DNA from: Akkermansia sp.
GTDB lineage: Bacteria; Verrucomicrobiota; Verrucomicrobiia; Verrucomicrobiales; Akkermansiaceae
Length of the DNA stretch: 60,146 nt
Direction of reading: 5' to 3'
Assembly (NCBI GenBank): GCA_017549485.1
Contig: JAFYUT010000030.1
Location: 1-60,146, forward strand
A model generated the notes under the pieces. The model did not search any database. It worked only from the letters and a program-made list of their open reading frames with translations, and was not told the origin of the DNA. Below, in pieces: positions 53,160-60,146 of the stretch. How positions within the stretch are numbered: position 1 is the first letter of the stretch; each line of letters opens with the position of its first letter. Both the position numbers and the translations under genes were made by a program.

Positions 53160-53188
53160 ACTCTACCATATCCCTTGATTCAAAACAA
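53160..53188 (-). promoter_or_regulatory. Promoter of the HD gene, predicted leaderless
   Basis: On the minus strand TTGTTT (53188-53183) and TAGAGT (53165-53160) are 17 bp apart. The predicted first base coincides with the A of ATG 53153. Confidence 0.55.
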
Positions 53189-53190
53189 TA

Positions 53191-53238
53191 AAAAAAACAG
53201 CGCACGTGCCGTAACTTCGGCACATGCGCTGAAAAAAA
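53191..53238 (-). terminator. Terminator of the transglutaminase-thioredoxin operon
   Basis: A 14-bp stem (CAGCGCACGTGCCG with CGGCACATGCGCTG, one mismatch) has a 6-nt loop. A-rich flanks on both sides give T-runs on both strands. It is 23 bp after the minus-strand stop and partly underlies the HD promoter. Confidence 0.88.
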
Positions 53239-53253
53239 GCAAGAATCAGAAAA

Positions 53254-54534
53254 TCAGTCTTTCTTCATCTCAATGTGGCCGGAACAACCAAACCATCCAT
53301 CGTTACAACGGGCGGTAAGCTGCACCTCTACCTTAGCACCCTTGGGCACAGAAGGCACATTGAACTTGACCGTCTTGGTATTCTTATCGGCAGGGGCATC
53401 TGCCTGAGCCACCTCCTTACCATTGACCAGAAGACGGTAATTGCGAGTTACCATACCTCCGTTATCCACAGGAATCAAGGAGAAGGTATACGTACCGGCT
53501 CCGTCGATGGACTTTGTAACATCCACGCGCCAATCTTTCTCGAAACCGAGGGTCTGGTGTCCGCTTTCATAGAAATTATTCTCGATAACGGTCACGGTGT
53601 CCGGGCTCCAATAGTGAATCCAGCGCTTGGCACCCTTGGCAATCTGGGTATCGGGGTCAAGCTTGATAAGCTCCTCGTATACCTTGGTGATGGGGGCGGT
53701 ATCACGGTTTTCGGGGGTAGAGTTAGATACAATACGCTCACGCAACACGTAGGCCAAACCGGCCAACCACTGCTGGCGGCGGTGGCGGTACTTGTCCTCT
53801 TTCATGAGCTTCTTATCCAACATACCGCGCACATAGGTCTCGGCATCGTCAAACTTGCGGTCTTTACCGCTGAGCTTGCCATCTTTACCACCGTTGAGAA
53901 TTCCCTTAATCTCACCGTACATGGCCAAGTGGTCCATAGCAAAGAGAGACTTATAGCCGGTGTCGTCCTGCGGGTCATGCTTGCGGATAATGCCGGTAAG
54001 CGCACCACAGCGTACGGCAAACTCAGCAGGCAGCAGCTCTAAGGCCTTACCGGCAGCTTTAGCGGCATCCAATCCTGTAGCTTTAGCGGCCTCCTGTGCC
54101 AATTTGGCAACTTCAGGAGCTTTTTCTGCCAACTTAGTGAGCTTTTTCATCACCTTTTCGGGAGATTTGCTCACTTGGGCACCATCGTACTCAGCCATAA
54201 AAGTGCCATCGGGAGCCAACAACACCACAGCGGGCAAGTTGTAATGCTCAATAGGCAGCACCTTTTTACGAACATCAACATTCAGACCGGTTTTATCATC
54301 AAACTGAGCAAACACGAATGTATTACCGTGCTCTTTGGCTACAGCCTCCCAAGCTTGACAGAACTCTCTGACCTTGGGTTGCCAATCAGAGCCATACCAG
54401 ATCACCAAACAAGGTTTACCCTCTTTGGCAGCCTGTTCTTTAGCAGCCGGAACCTCGGGGAAAGACAGCGTAGCAGCCTCACTGACCAACATAGCCCCCG
54501 GCAGGAGCAGCGTTGAAAGTATAATATGTTTCAT
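53254..54534 (-). CDS. Secreted thioredoxin-fold protein lacking the CxxC motif
   Basis: A 426-residue protein with a signal peptide (about 1-20). The next 110 residues resemble a thioredoxin fold (KPCLVIWYGSDWQPKVREFC...NLPAVVLLAPDG), but the redox CxxC is replaced by GSDWQ, so it should not act as a disulfide reductase. A helical Ala/Lys-rich middle region follows, then a C-terminal beta-sandwich (about 310-426) with Cys in RCNDGWFGCSGH. This last part may bind carbohydrate. It starts 17 bp after the transglutaminase-like gene, forming an operon. Its actual function is unknown. Confidence 0.7.
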   Translation of the reverse strand: MKHIILSTLLLPGAMLVSEAATLSFPEVPAAKEQAAKEGKPCLVIWYGSDWQPKVREFCQAWEAVAKEHGNTFVFAQFDDKTGLNVDVRKKVLPIEHYNLPAVVLLAPDGTFMAEYDGAQVSKSPEKVMKKLTKLAEKAPEVAKLAQEAAKATGLDAAKAAGKALELLPAEFAVRCGALTGIIRKHDPQDDTGYKSLFAMDHLAMYGEIKGILNGGKDGKLSGKDRKFDDAETYVRGMLDKKLMKEDKYRHRRQQWLAGLAYVLRERIVSNSTPENRDTAPITKVYEELIKLDPDTQIAKGAKRWIHYWSPDTVTVIENNFYESGHQTLGFEKDWRVDVTKSIDGAGTYTFSLIPVDNGGMVTRNYRLLVNGKEVAQADAPADKNTKTVKFNVPSVPKGAKVEVQLTARCNDGWFGCSGHIEMKKD

Positions 54535-54551
54535 ATCTTGTTGTGCGGGGG

Positions 54552-56762
54552 TTATTTTGTATAAATGACGAAATGGGAGATGTGGGCAAAATCGGGAGCC
54601 GCGTTATCAAACTCCACCTTAACCCACTTACCGGGCGTACCATCGGCAAACTTCACCACCCACTCCTTGGGCATATCGTCCGTTGTTTCGCGCGGTTTCC
54701 AAGTTGCACCGTCTTCACTGGTATAGACGGTTGCCTTCTTCATACGGCCTTCATTACCATCGGTCTTACGGATAATACAGCCGGTGAGAGACTTACGTTC
54801 CGGCAGCTCCACTATCATGTACGGTTTTTCCTCCTTAGCAGTGTGGCACTTACCACCGGTGGGAGTAGTAACGTTGGCATGCCATGCCGGAGCATCGTAG
54901 TTAGACGTGGTAGAGATACGGAACATGGCAGCCTCGGCAACGTTACCGGGCAGCTCCTTGGCAGCTTTAAGCTCGACATTGACAGGGCACTTACCTGCGA
55001 CCTTGACAGCGGCTTCGGTGATAGAACGGAATGCGGGAGCCGAACGTGCCTGCTCAGCAGCGATGATGGCCTTATTGTAGGCAGCCACCATCTTCTTGGT
55101 CTGCTCGTCATCCATCTTACCGCCCTTGCCGGCAGAGGCTGCAGCCTTGGAGAACGCCTTGCTGAATACAGCCTCATTGCCACCCTCTACATAGGTCTTG
55201 ACACCCCACTCCAGCACTTTACCGAAAGTGGTGGCATCTTCAGCCCCCATGTGAGTAGCAAACAAGGCAGCCAAATACTGCTCGCGAGCAGCATCGGTCT
55301 TGAGGGATTCTGCCTGTTCCTTCATCACCGGCTCAATATTCACAGCCCAAGAGGAGGGAGTGCCGGAGATGACCTTGTGCATCTTACCGTAAAGGTCGGC
55401 TTTCTGCTCATCGGTCATGGCAGCTATGGAATCCTTCAAATCCTTAGCCATGTCAATGGAGGCAAAACCATTGTTTTCATATAAAGGAACCACCTTGGAG
55501 AGGTAATCATACACCTGAGAAGGTGTAAGCCCTTTTTCTTTAAGCAACTTATGGTATGAAGCACGGAAGAACGGATGCAAGGGAGAGATTTCAAGTGTCT
55601 TTTCCCACATGGCAATAGCGCCCTCCTTATCACCAACGGCATCCATAGCCTTGGCACAGAAGCTGTGGCGATAAGCCTTTTCAATAGTGGCGTCATCCTT
55701 GAATACAGTCTCCATCAAGAGGTAAGAAGTGGGAGCCTGATTACCGAAGATGCGGTTATGCATGCCGCCATCCGGGCCACCGAACCCACCACGCCAGTCA
55801 CCGCGCTTAATACGGAAACCATAAGCACAGTGGCCGGGCTGGCCTACCGTGTAAGCGGGTATACCATGGGCCATGGCAGCCACACACCCCAAGTGAGACA
55901 TAGCGCCACACACACCACCGTTGCGGTGAGTAGCCTCTGCCCAGCTGATATCGGCATAGGGGTAGTTATACATACCTCCCTGCACAGAGTCACCAAAGTA
56001 AGACGGATCCGTATAAATGGCAGCCCAACATGCGTAATCATAACGATCCCACGGCACGTTGATATTTTCCAAAGCCCATTCAAAAGATTGGTCGTCCCAG
56101 TCTTGCTGCGGAATACCTACAGTAAAGCGCAACTCCCAAGGGCGCAGATTCTTATAATCGGGGTGCAACAGCCCACGCTTTGCGTTTTTCTGGAAGAAAT
56201 TGTAGCGCCATACAGGGTTATATCGGTTCGGGTTCTTCTTAGCAATAGGAGGGTTCGGGTCGGTTTCACCACCACCCCACACAGAGGCCAAAGCTACGGC
56301 AAGGCCTTTATTTTTCACCTTTCCTTTTTCCTCTTGCCAAATACGATAAAGCACATCGATGCCCACCTTGGTATGATACGGCACAAGACCGCACCCTAAG
56401 TACAATTCCAACCATTCGGCATCTGTTGCAAACTCGGCTAAGAACTGACGCTTAGCCTTTGCATCGGCAGCGTATTCTGTCATTACGGCAGCATCTGTCG
56501 TGCGAATCACCTCCAGCAGCATGGCCATGTGTAAAACCTCTGCTGAACGGGGGCTGATTTCTTTACCTTTGAGCGCAGCAATCAACGCACTTTGTGCCTT
56601 GTTGTAGTCACCGCTATCAATAGCGGACTTAACGTCCGCAGGAAGCTCACTTGCCGAGGCTACCGCAGCCGATGCAGCCACCGTTACGGCAACGGCGGGC
56701 ACTACGGGCAGAACCCCGAGAGAAAGCAATCCAATACGTCTGAATATCGTTCGTACTGTCAT
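54552..56762 (-). CDS. Secreted transglutaminase-like protein with F5/8C domain
   Basis: A 736-residue protein with a long signal peptide (about 1-38). The papain/transglutaminase-like core is around residues 250-310, where GGVCGAMSHLGCVAAMAHG supplies the probable catalytic Cys and GQPGHCAYGF the His. A helical TPR-like region (about 365-590) follows. The C-terminus (about 615-736) looks like an F5/8 type C (discoidin) domain, often a galactose-binding module, with ATVYTSEDGATWKP and KWVKVEFDN. It may cleave or cross-link a glycan-bound or wall substrate. The thioredoxin-fold gene is immediately downstream. Confidence 0.72.
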   Translation of the reverse strand: MTVRTIFRRIGLLSLGVLPVVPAVAVTVAASAAVASASELPADVKSAIDSGDYNKAQSALIAALKGKEISPRSAEVLHMAMLLEVIRTTDAAVMTEYAADAKAKRQFLAEFATDAEWLELYLGCGLVPYHTKVGIDVLYRIWQEEKGKVKNKGLAVALASVWGGGETDPNPPIAKKNPNRYNPVWRYNFFQKNAKRGLLHPDYKNLRPWELRFTVGIPQQDWDDQSFEWALENINVPWDRYDYACWAAIYTDPSYFGDSVQGGMYNYPYADISWAEATHRNGGVCGAMSHLGCVAAMAHGIPAYTVGQPGHCAYGFRIKRGDWRGGFGGPDGGMHNRIFGNQAPTSYLLMETVFKDDATIEKAYRHSFCAKAMDAVGDKEGAIAMWEKTLEISPLHPFFRASYHKLLKEKGLTPSQVYDYLSKVVPLYENNGFASIDMAKDLKDSIAAMTDEQKADLYGKMHKVISGTPSSWAVNIEPVMKEQAESLKTDAAREQYLAALFATHMGAEDATTFGKVLEWGVKTYVEGGNEAVFSKAFSKAAASAGKGGKMDDEQTKKMVAAYNKAIIAAEQARSAPAFRSITEAAVKVAGKCPVNVELKAAKELPGNVAEAAMFRISTTSNYDAPAWHANVTTPTGGKCHTAKEEKPYMIVELPERKSLTGCIIRKTDGNEGRMKKATVYTSEDGATWKPRETTDDMPKEWVVKFADGTPGKWVKVEFDNAAPDFAHISHFVIYTK

Positions 56763-56771
56763 GATACTTCA

Positions 56772-56800
56772 TCATTACCAGCTCAACCACTCGGTGTCAA
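56772..56800 (-). promoter_or_regulatory. Promoter of the transglutaminase-like gene, nearly leaderless
   Basis: On the minus strand a perfect TTGACA (56800-56795) lies 17 bp from a weak -10 TAATGA (56777-56772). The predicted start is 3 nt before ATG 56762. Confidence 0.4.
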
Positions 56801-56882
56801 GCAAAAAGCCGTAAACAACCCCGCTTTTATCAAAAAGATTTGCTTCAGAGAATTAAGTTTTATGTAGAGGCTCTTTTTGGTA

Positions 56883-56911
56883 TTGCCAGCAGCCGAGTAC
56901 TATGCTATCCT
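56883..56911 (+). promoter_or_regulatory. Promoter of the FHA-fucosidase operon, nearly leaderless
   Basis: TTGCCA (56883-56888) and TATCCT (56906-56911) are 17 bp apart. The predicted start is 3 nt before ATG 56921, which supports that start over the longer upstream frame. Confidence 0.45.
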
Positions 56912-56920
56912 TATTATAGG

Positions 56921-57646
56921 ATGAGCGAGGAAAATACTCCAGAAGAAGAGCAGCAAATCGCCGCTCTGGCGCAGCGCATCAGCGGGCTCGAAGCCAAGCT
57001 GGCAGAGGCGCGCGCTCAGCTTCTCTGCACTCACTCCAAATTGATGTATGCCCGCCAATCCTTTTATGCAGACCGGCATACGCAAGCGGCACTCATCTCC
57101 TCAACCGTGTCGGTGCAACACAAAGACAACACACAGGAGCAATCCGCCCACCCCATCCATATCAAGCCTCTTCCCATTCATCACCCCTTGCGGCGCAAAT
57201 GGGATTTGATTAAGGGACTCCCCGATGGCAATACGAATGAAAAACAGCAACGCATCTGTTTTTCCGGCAAACACACCCCCGGTGGGCAGCTTCGCCTCTT
57301 CGGGCTGCTGGAAGACGGCGAGGCATGGGAGCACTACATCCCCTTTTCCACCTTGGCGCAAAGCGGGGGTCTCACCATCGGCAGAGACCCCCAATGTGCC
57401 GACATTCTGCTCCCGGAGTCAGGCGTTTCGCGCGCGCATGCTCGCATAGAGCTCAGTCACACGGGGCTGGTCATCACAGACCTCAACTCCACTAACGGAT
57501 TAAAAATCAACGATACCGTCATTAACAGTTACAGTCCGCAGGTATCATTAACGGATGGTGCCACCCTCCATTTGGGGCACACCGTGCTCCGCGTTGAAAT
57601 CATTTACGGCTCAGCCGAGCCACACTCACAACCAATCGCATTATGA
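56921..57646 (+). CDS. FHA-domain protein
   Basis: A 241-residue cytosolic protein. An N-terminal coiled coil (about 5-45, QQIAALAQRISGLEAKLAEA) and a linker lead to a C-terminal FHA domain (about 145-232), which binds phosphothreonine peptides. The conserved FHA residues are visible in LTIGRDPQCADILL, SGVSRAHARI and DLNSTNGLKIN. There is no kinase or output domain. Its stop overlaps the fucosidase start in ATGA, so the two are translationally coupled. That is an unexpected partnership of phospho-signalling with glycan breakdown. Confidence 0.88.
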   Translation: MSEENTPEEEQQIAALAQRISGLEAKLAEARAQLLCTHSKLMYARQSFYADRHTQAALISSTVSVQHKDNTQEQSAHPIHIKPLPIHHPLRRKWDLIKGLPDGNTNEKQQRICFSGKHTPGGQLRLFGLLEDGEAWEHYIPFSTLAQSGGLTIGRDPQCADILLPESGVSRAHARIELSHTGLVITDLNSTNGLKINDTVINSYSPQVSLTDGATLHLGHTVLRVEIIYGSAEPHSQPIAL

Positions 57647-60105
57647 ACATAACCCACTGCATTACCGCCTCAGCACTCGCTGCAACAAGTATCGTTGTTG
57701 CGGCAGAGCACCCTGCCGCATCTGAATTGCTCTGGTACAAACAACCCGCCGTGGTTAACTCTACCACATTGCCATTCAGTTATGCTGACAATCTCCCCGG
57801 CAAAACAGCCACCAACCCCATGCAAAGCAAGCGCACGGATTCTTGGGAGAGCCAATCCCTGCCCGTAGGCAATGGCCGCATCGGTGGTACCATTTTCGGT
57901 GGCGACAAGTTAGACCGCGTCAACCTCAACGAAGTAAGCTTGTGGAGCGGTGGCCCCAACAAACCCAAAAACGGACATAACTACGCATACGGGCCCCATG
58001 CCGGACAAGAGCAATTCGGCAGCTATCAACCTTTCGGCAATCTATATGTCAGCTTCAATTTCAGAGGCAAACCCTCTGATTATATTCGCTCTCTTGACTT
58101 AGAGAAAGGCGCCGCCTACACCTCATTCACGGCAGATGGCACACACCACATGAGAGAATGCTTTGTAAGCCGCCCCGATAACGTATTGGTTTACACCGCC
58201 AAAACGGATAAAAAAGGAGGCATCACGGCAGACATTGCCCTCACCCCTTACCACAATGTGCGTTACAGTGTAAGCGGTAATACCATCATCATGAAAGGCA
58301 CGCTTGCCAACGGCCAAGAGTTTGAAGGGCGAGCCCTCGTCATGACAAACGGCGGCACTGTCACCGTAAAAGGGCAAGCAGGGGAGGTCAATGTCACCTA
58401 TGCTTCGCCCAAGGGCGCAAAAGATGACACAATGCCGGAGTTCTCCGCAGAGCATATCCCCTACGTTCACGTTGCCGGGGCTAACTCCGTAACCATCCTT
58501 GTTTCTCTGGCAACAGATTATAAGATGGACTACGCCTCCAACTGGAAAGGCACCAACCCCACCGACACCAACATCGCCATTCTGAACGCAGCCCAGAGCA
58601 AAAGCCTTAAAGAGCTGCGCCAAAATCACCGCGCTGATTATAAAGGCCTCTACGATCGTCTGAGCATCAAGCTCGGCAAGAGCCCCGAGCACCTTGCCAA
58701 ACTACCCACAGATGAGCGTTTGGCCGCCTACCGCCAACACGGCAAGCCTGACCCCGAGCTGGAGGCCACCATCTACCAATACGGCCGCTACGTACTCATC
58801 TCGGGCTCTCGCCCCGGCAACCTGCCCGTTAACCTGCAAGGCATCTGGAACGACAAAGTACACGCACCTTGGGCATGTGACTACCACAACAACATCAACC
58901 TGCAAATGTGCTACTGGGGGGCAGAGGTAGCCAACCTCTCCGAGTGCCACAAACCGCTCATTGACTTCATCCGCGCCATGGAGCAACCGCTGCATGAAAT
59001 GACTAAAGCCGAGTTCGGCTCACATGTGCGAGGCTGGACCACCCGCATCTCCCAGAACCCCTGGGGCGGAGGCGGCTGGATTAAGTGGAACCCGCCCGTC
59101 AATGCATGGTATGCCCTGCACATATGGGACCACTACCTCTACACACACGATGAAACATACCTGCGAGAGGTAGCCTATCCCCTGCTTAAAAACATCTGTC
59201 ATTACTGGGAGGATGAGCTCAAAGAGGTAGGTGCTGCCGGTGAAGGCCTGCAAACCACGGTTGCCAACAACAAAACACAGCCGCTCTCAGCAGCCGATTA
59301 CCCGGAACTCAAGGAAATCAAAGCCGGGGCACTGGTATGCCCCATGGGCTGGTCCCACGAATGGGGCCCGGTAGAAGACGGCTGCGCCCATGACCAACAG
59401 CTCATTTGGGAGCTGTTCGACAACACCATCAAAGCCGCCGAAATCCTCGGCACAGATGCAGACTGGGCCAAGACTCTGGCAGATAAGAGAGACCGCCTTG
59501 TCGGCAACCGTATCGGCCGCGATGGCTACCTGCAAGAGTGGATTGTAGACCGCCCCAACATGGTAGCCGGCCAGCGCCACACCTCTCACCTTATCGGCGT
59601 ATTCCCCGGCACCTCCATCTCCATGGCAAAAACTCCCGAGTTTGCCAAAGCAGCCATGAAGAGCCTTGAGCTGCGCGGTCTCTCGGGTGACAACCGCCGC
59701 AGCTGGACATGGCCGTGGCGCACCGCCCTCTGGGCCCGATTCGGCCACAAGGCAAACGCCTACAGCATGGTACAGCACTACATACGCTACAACCTGCTCG
59801 ATAACCTCTTCGGCAACCATCCTCCCATGCAGATGGACGGTACTTTCGGTATGACCGGTGGCATGAGCGAAATGCTCATTCAAAGCCATGCCGGTCAAAT
59901 CGAACTACTTCCCACCCTGCCCGATGCATGGAAAAACGGTTCTATCAAGGGCATCCGCGCTCGTGGCAATGTCACCGTTGACATGAAGTGGAAAGACGGC
60001 AAGGTAACAGCCTACAAGCTTACCACGACCACGCCTAATCCCGAGCCCGTCAAGCTTATTGTCAACGGCGAGGCCAAAACCGTTACGCCCGAGGTTGTGA
60101 AATAA
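57643..60105 (+). CDS. Secreted alpha-L-fucosidase, GH95 family
   Basis: GH95 enzymes remove alpha-1,2-linked fucose from host glycans by inversion. The 820 residues start with a signal peptide (about 1-22) and an N-terminal beta-sandwich with LPVGNGRIGGTIFGG. The (alpha/alpha)6 barrel follows. By comparison with the characterised B. bifidum AfcA, Asn417 and Asn419 (in DYHNNINLQMCYW), Glu573 (in GWSHEWGP, where many enzymes have SPEH) and Asp732 (in QMDGTFGMTGG) match its catalytic residues. The C-terminus is a short beta-domain. It is coupled to the upstream FHA gene. Bases 60106-60146 hold nothing I can identify. Confidence 0.93.
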   Translation: MNITHCITASALAATSIVVAAEHPAASELLWYKQPAVVNSTTLPFSYADNLPGKTATNPMQSKRTDSWESQSLPVGNGRIGGTIFGGDKLDRVNLNEVSLWSGGPNKPKNGHNYAYGPHAGQEQFGSYQPFGNLYVSFNFRGKPSDYIRSLDLEKGAAYTSFTADGTHHMRECFVSRPDNVLVYTAKTDKKGGITADIALTPYHNVRYSVSGNTIIMKGTLANGQEFEGRALVMTNGGTVTVKGQAGEVNVTYASPKGAKDDTMPEFSAEHIPYVHVAGANSVTILVSLATDYKMDYASNWKGTNPTDTNIAILNAAQSKSLKELRQNHRADYKGLYDRLSIKLGKSPEHLAKLPTDERLAAYRQHGKPDPELEATIYQYGRYVLISGSRPGNLPVNLQGIWNDKVHAPWACDYHNNINLQMCYWGAEVANLSECHKPLIDFIRAMEQPLHEMTKAEFGSHVRGWTTRISQNPWGGGGWIKWNPPVNAWYALHIWDHYLYTHDETYLREVAYPLLKNICHYWEDELKEVGAAGEGLQTTVANNKTQPLSAADYPELKEIKAGALVCPMGWSHEWGPVEDGCAHDQQLIWELFDNTIKAAEILGTDADWAKTLADKRDRLVGNRIGRDGYLQEWIVDRPNMVAGQRHTSHLIGVFPGTSISMAKTPEFAKAAMKSLELRGLSGDNRRSWTWPWRTALWARFGHKANAYSMVQHYIRYNLLDNLFGNHPPMQMDGTFGMTGGMSEMLIQSHAGQIELLPTLPDAWKNGSIKGIRARGNVTVDMKWKDGKVTAYKLTTTTPNPEPVKLIVNGEAKTVTPEVVK

Positions 60106-60146
60106 TCGCAAACCTCAGCACCACACGTTCTCAGCCACCGTGCAAC

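Overview
The window looks like chromosomal DNA of a Verrucomicrobiota bacterium, plausibly from or near the Akkermansiaceae. This is inferred from the gene set, with no database search. Supporting signs are an outer-membrane BamA, a meso-diaminopimelate-type MurE (DNPR motif), a GYF/zinc-ribbon/DUF805 protein, large secreted ankyrin proteins, and host-glycan enzymes (a sulfatase with a frameshift and a GH95 alpha-L-fucosidase). The DNA is moderately GC-rich, with AT-richer patches at about 38.7-40.4 kb and 44.7-47.8 kb. I found no rRNA, tRNA, CRISPR array, insertion sequence or phage gene.

Layout. 1-130: a 12-bp tandem repeat. 0.3-3.9 kb: pheS-pheT. 4.0-5.5 kb: a sulfatase broken by a -1 frameshift. 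5.6-8.2 kb (minus): bamA. 8.4-10.9 kb: nuoB-nuoC, detached from other nuo genes, then a lipoprotein, a Mini-RNase III-like gene and a membrane protein. 11.1-27.3 kb: a division and cell-wall (dcw) cluster in the order mraZ, rsmH, ftsL-like, ftsI, murE, murF, mraY, murD, LysM gene, ftsW, murG, giant ankyrin gene. 27.3-30.8 kb (minus): glf, dnaN, fabD. 31.0-34.8 kb: GYF/DUF805 protein, polysaccharide flippase, second ankyrin protein. 34.9-38.7 kb: yggS (minus), an RRM protein, and yceD-rpmF-plsX. 38.8-43.1 kb (minus): an AT-rich DUF4062/ATPase gene with a palindromic operator, an ABC ATPase, ilvC and a lipoprotein. 43.4-47.8 kb: murA, a dihaem cytochrome c, and an MBOAT/SGNH O-acetylation pair. 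47.8-53.2 kb: pepP (minus), a small ribbon-helix-helix protein overlapping mnmA, a secreted protein of unknown function and an HD hydrolase. 53.2-60.1 kb: a transglutaminase-like/F5-8C protein with a thioredoxin-fold partner (minus), then an FHA protein translationally coupled to a GH95 fucosidase.

How it fits together. The dcw cluster, murA, glf and the flippase supply peptidoglycan and surface-polysaccharide synthesis. The O-acetylation pair would modify an exported glycan. yceD-rpmF-plsX and fabD link ribosome and fatty-acid synthesis. The sulfatase and fucosidase suggest growth on sulfated, fucosylated host glycans.

Most notable patterns. (1) Many genes here have a recognisable -35/-10 pair ending only 0-9 nt before the start codon (pheS, bamA, GYF/DUF805, yggS, yceD, the 651-aa protein, HD, transglutaminase, FHA), so their mRNAs are predicted leaderless. 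dnaN, pepP, DUF4062 and the second ankyrin gene instead have 19-56 nt leaders and a Shine-Dalgarno sequence. (2) The DUF4062/ATPase/winged-helix gene carries two large inverted repeats sharing the half-site ACTTTGTTC, one laid exactly over its promoter, as in a self-regulated defence or stress gene. (3) RsmH has an extra N-terminal domain of about 185 residues. These are the best candidates for something undescribed.
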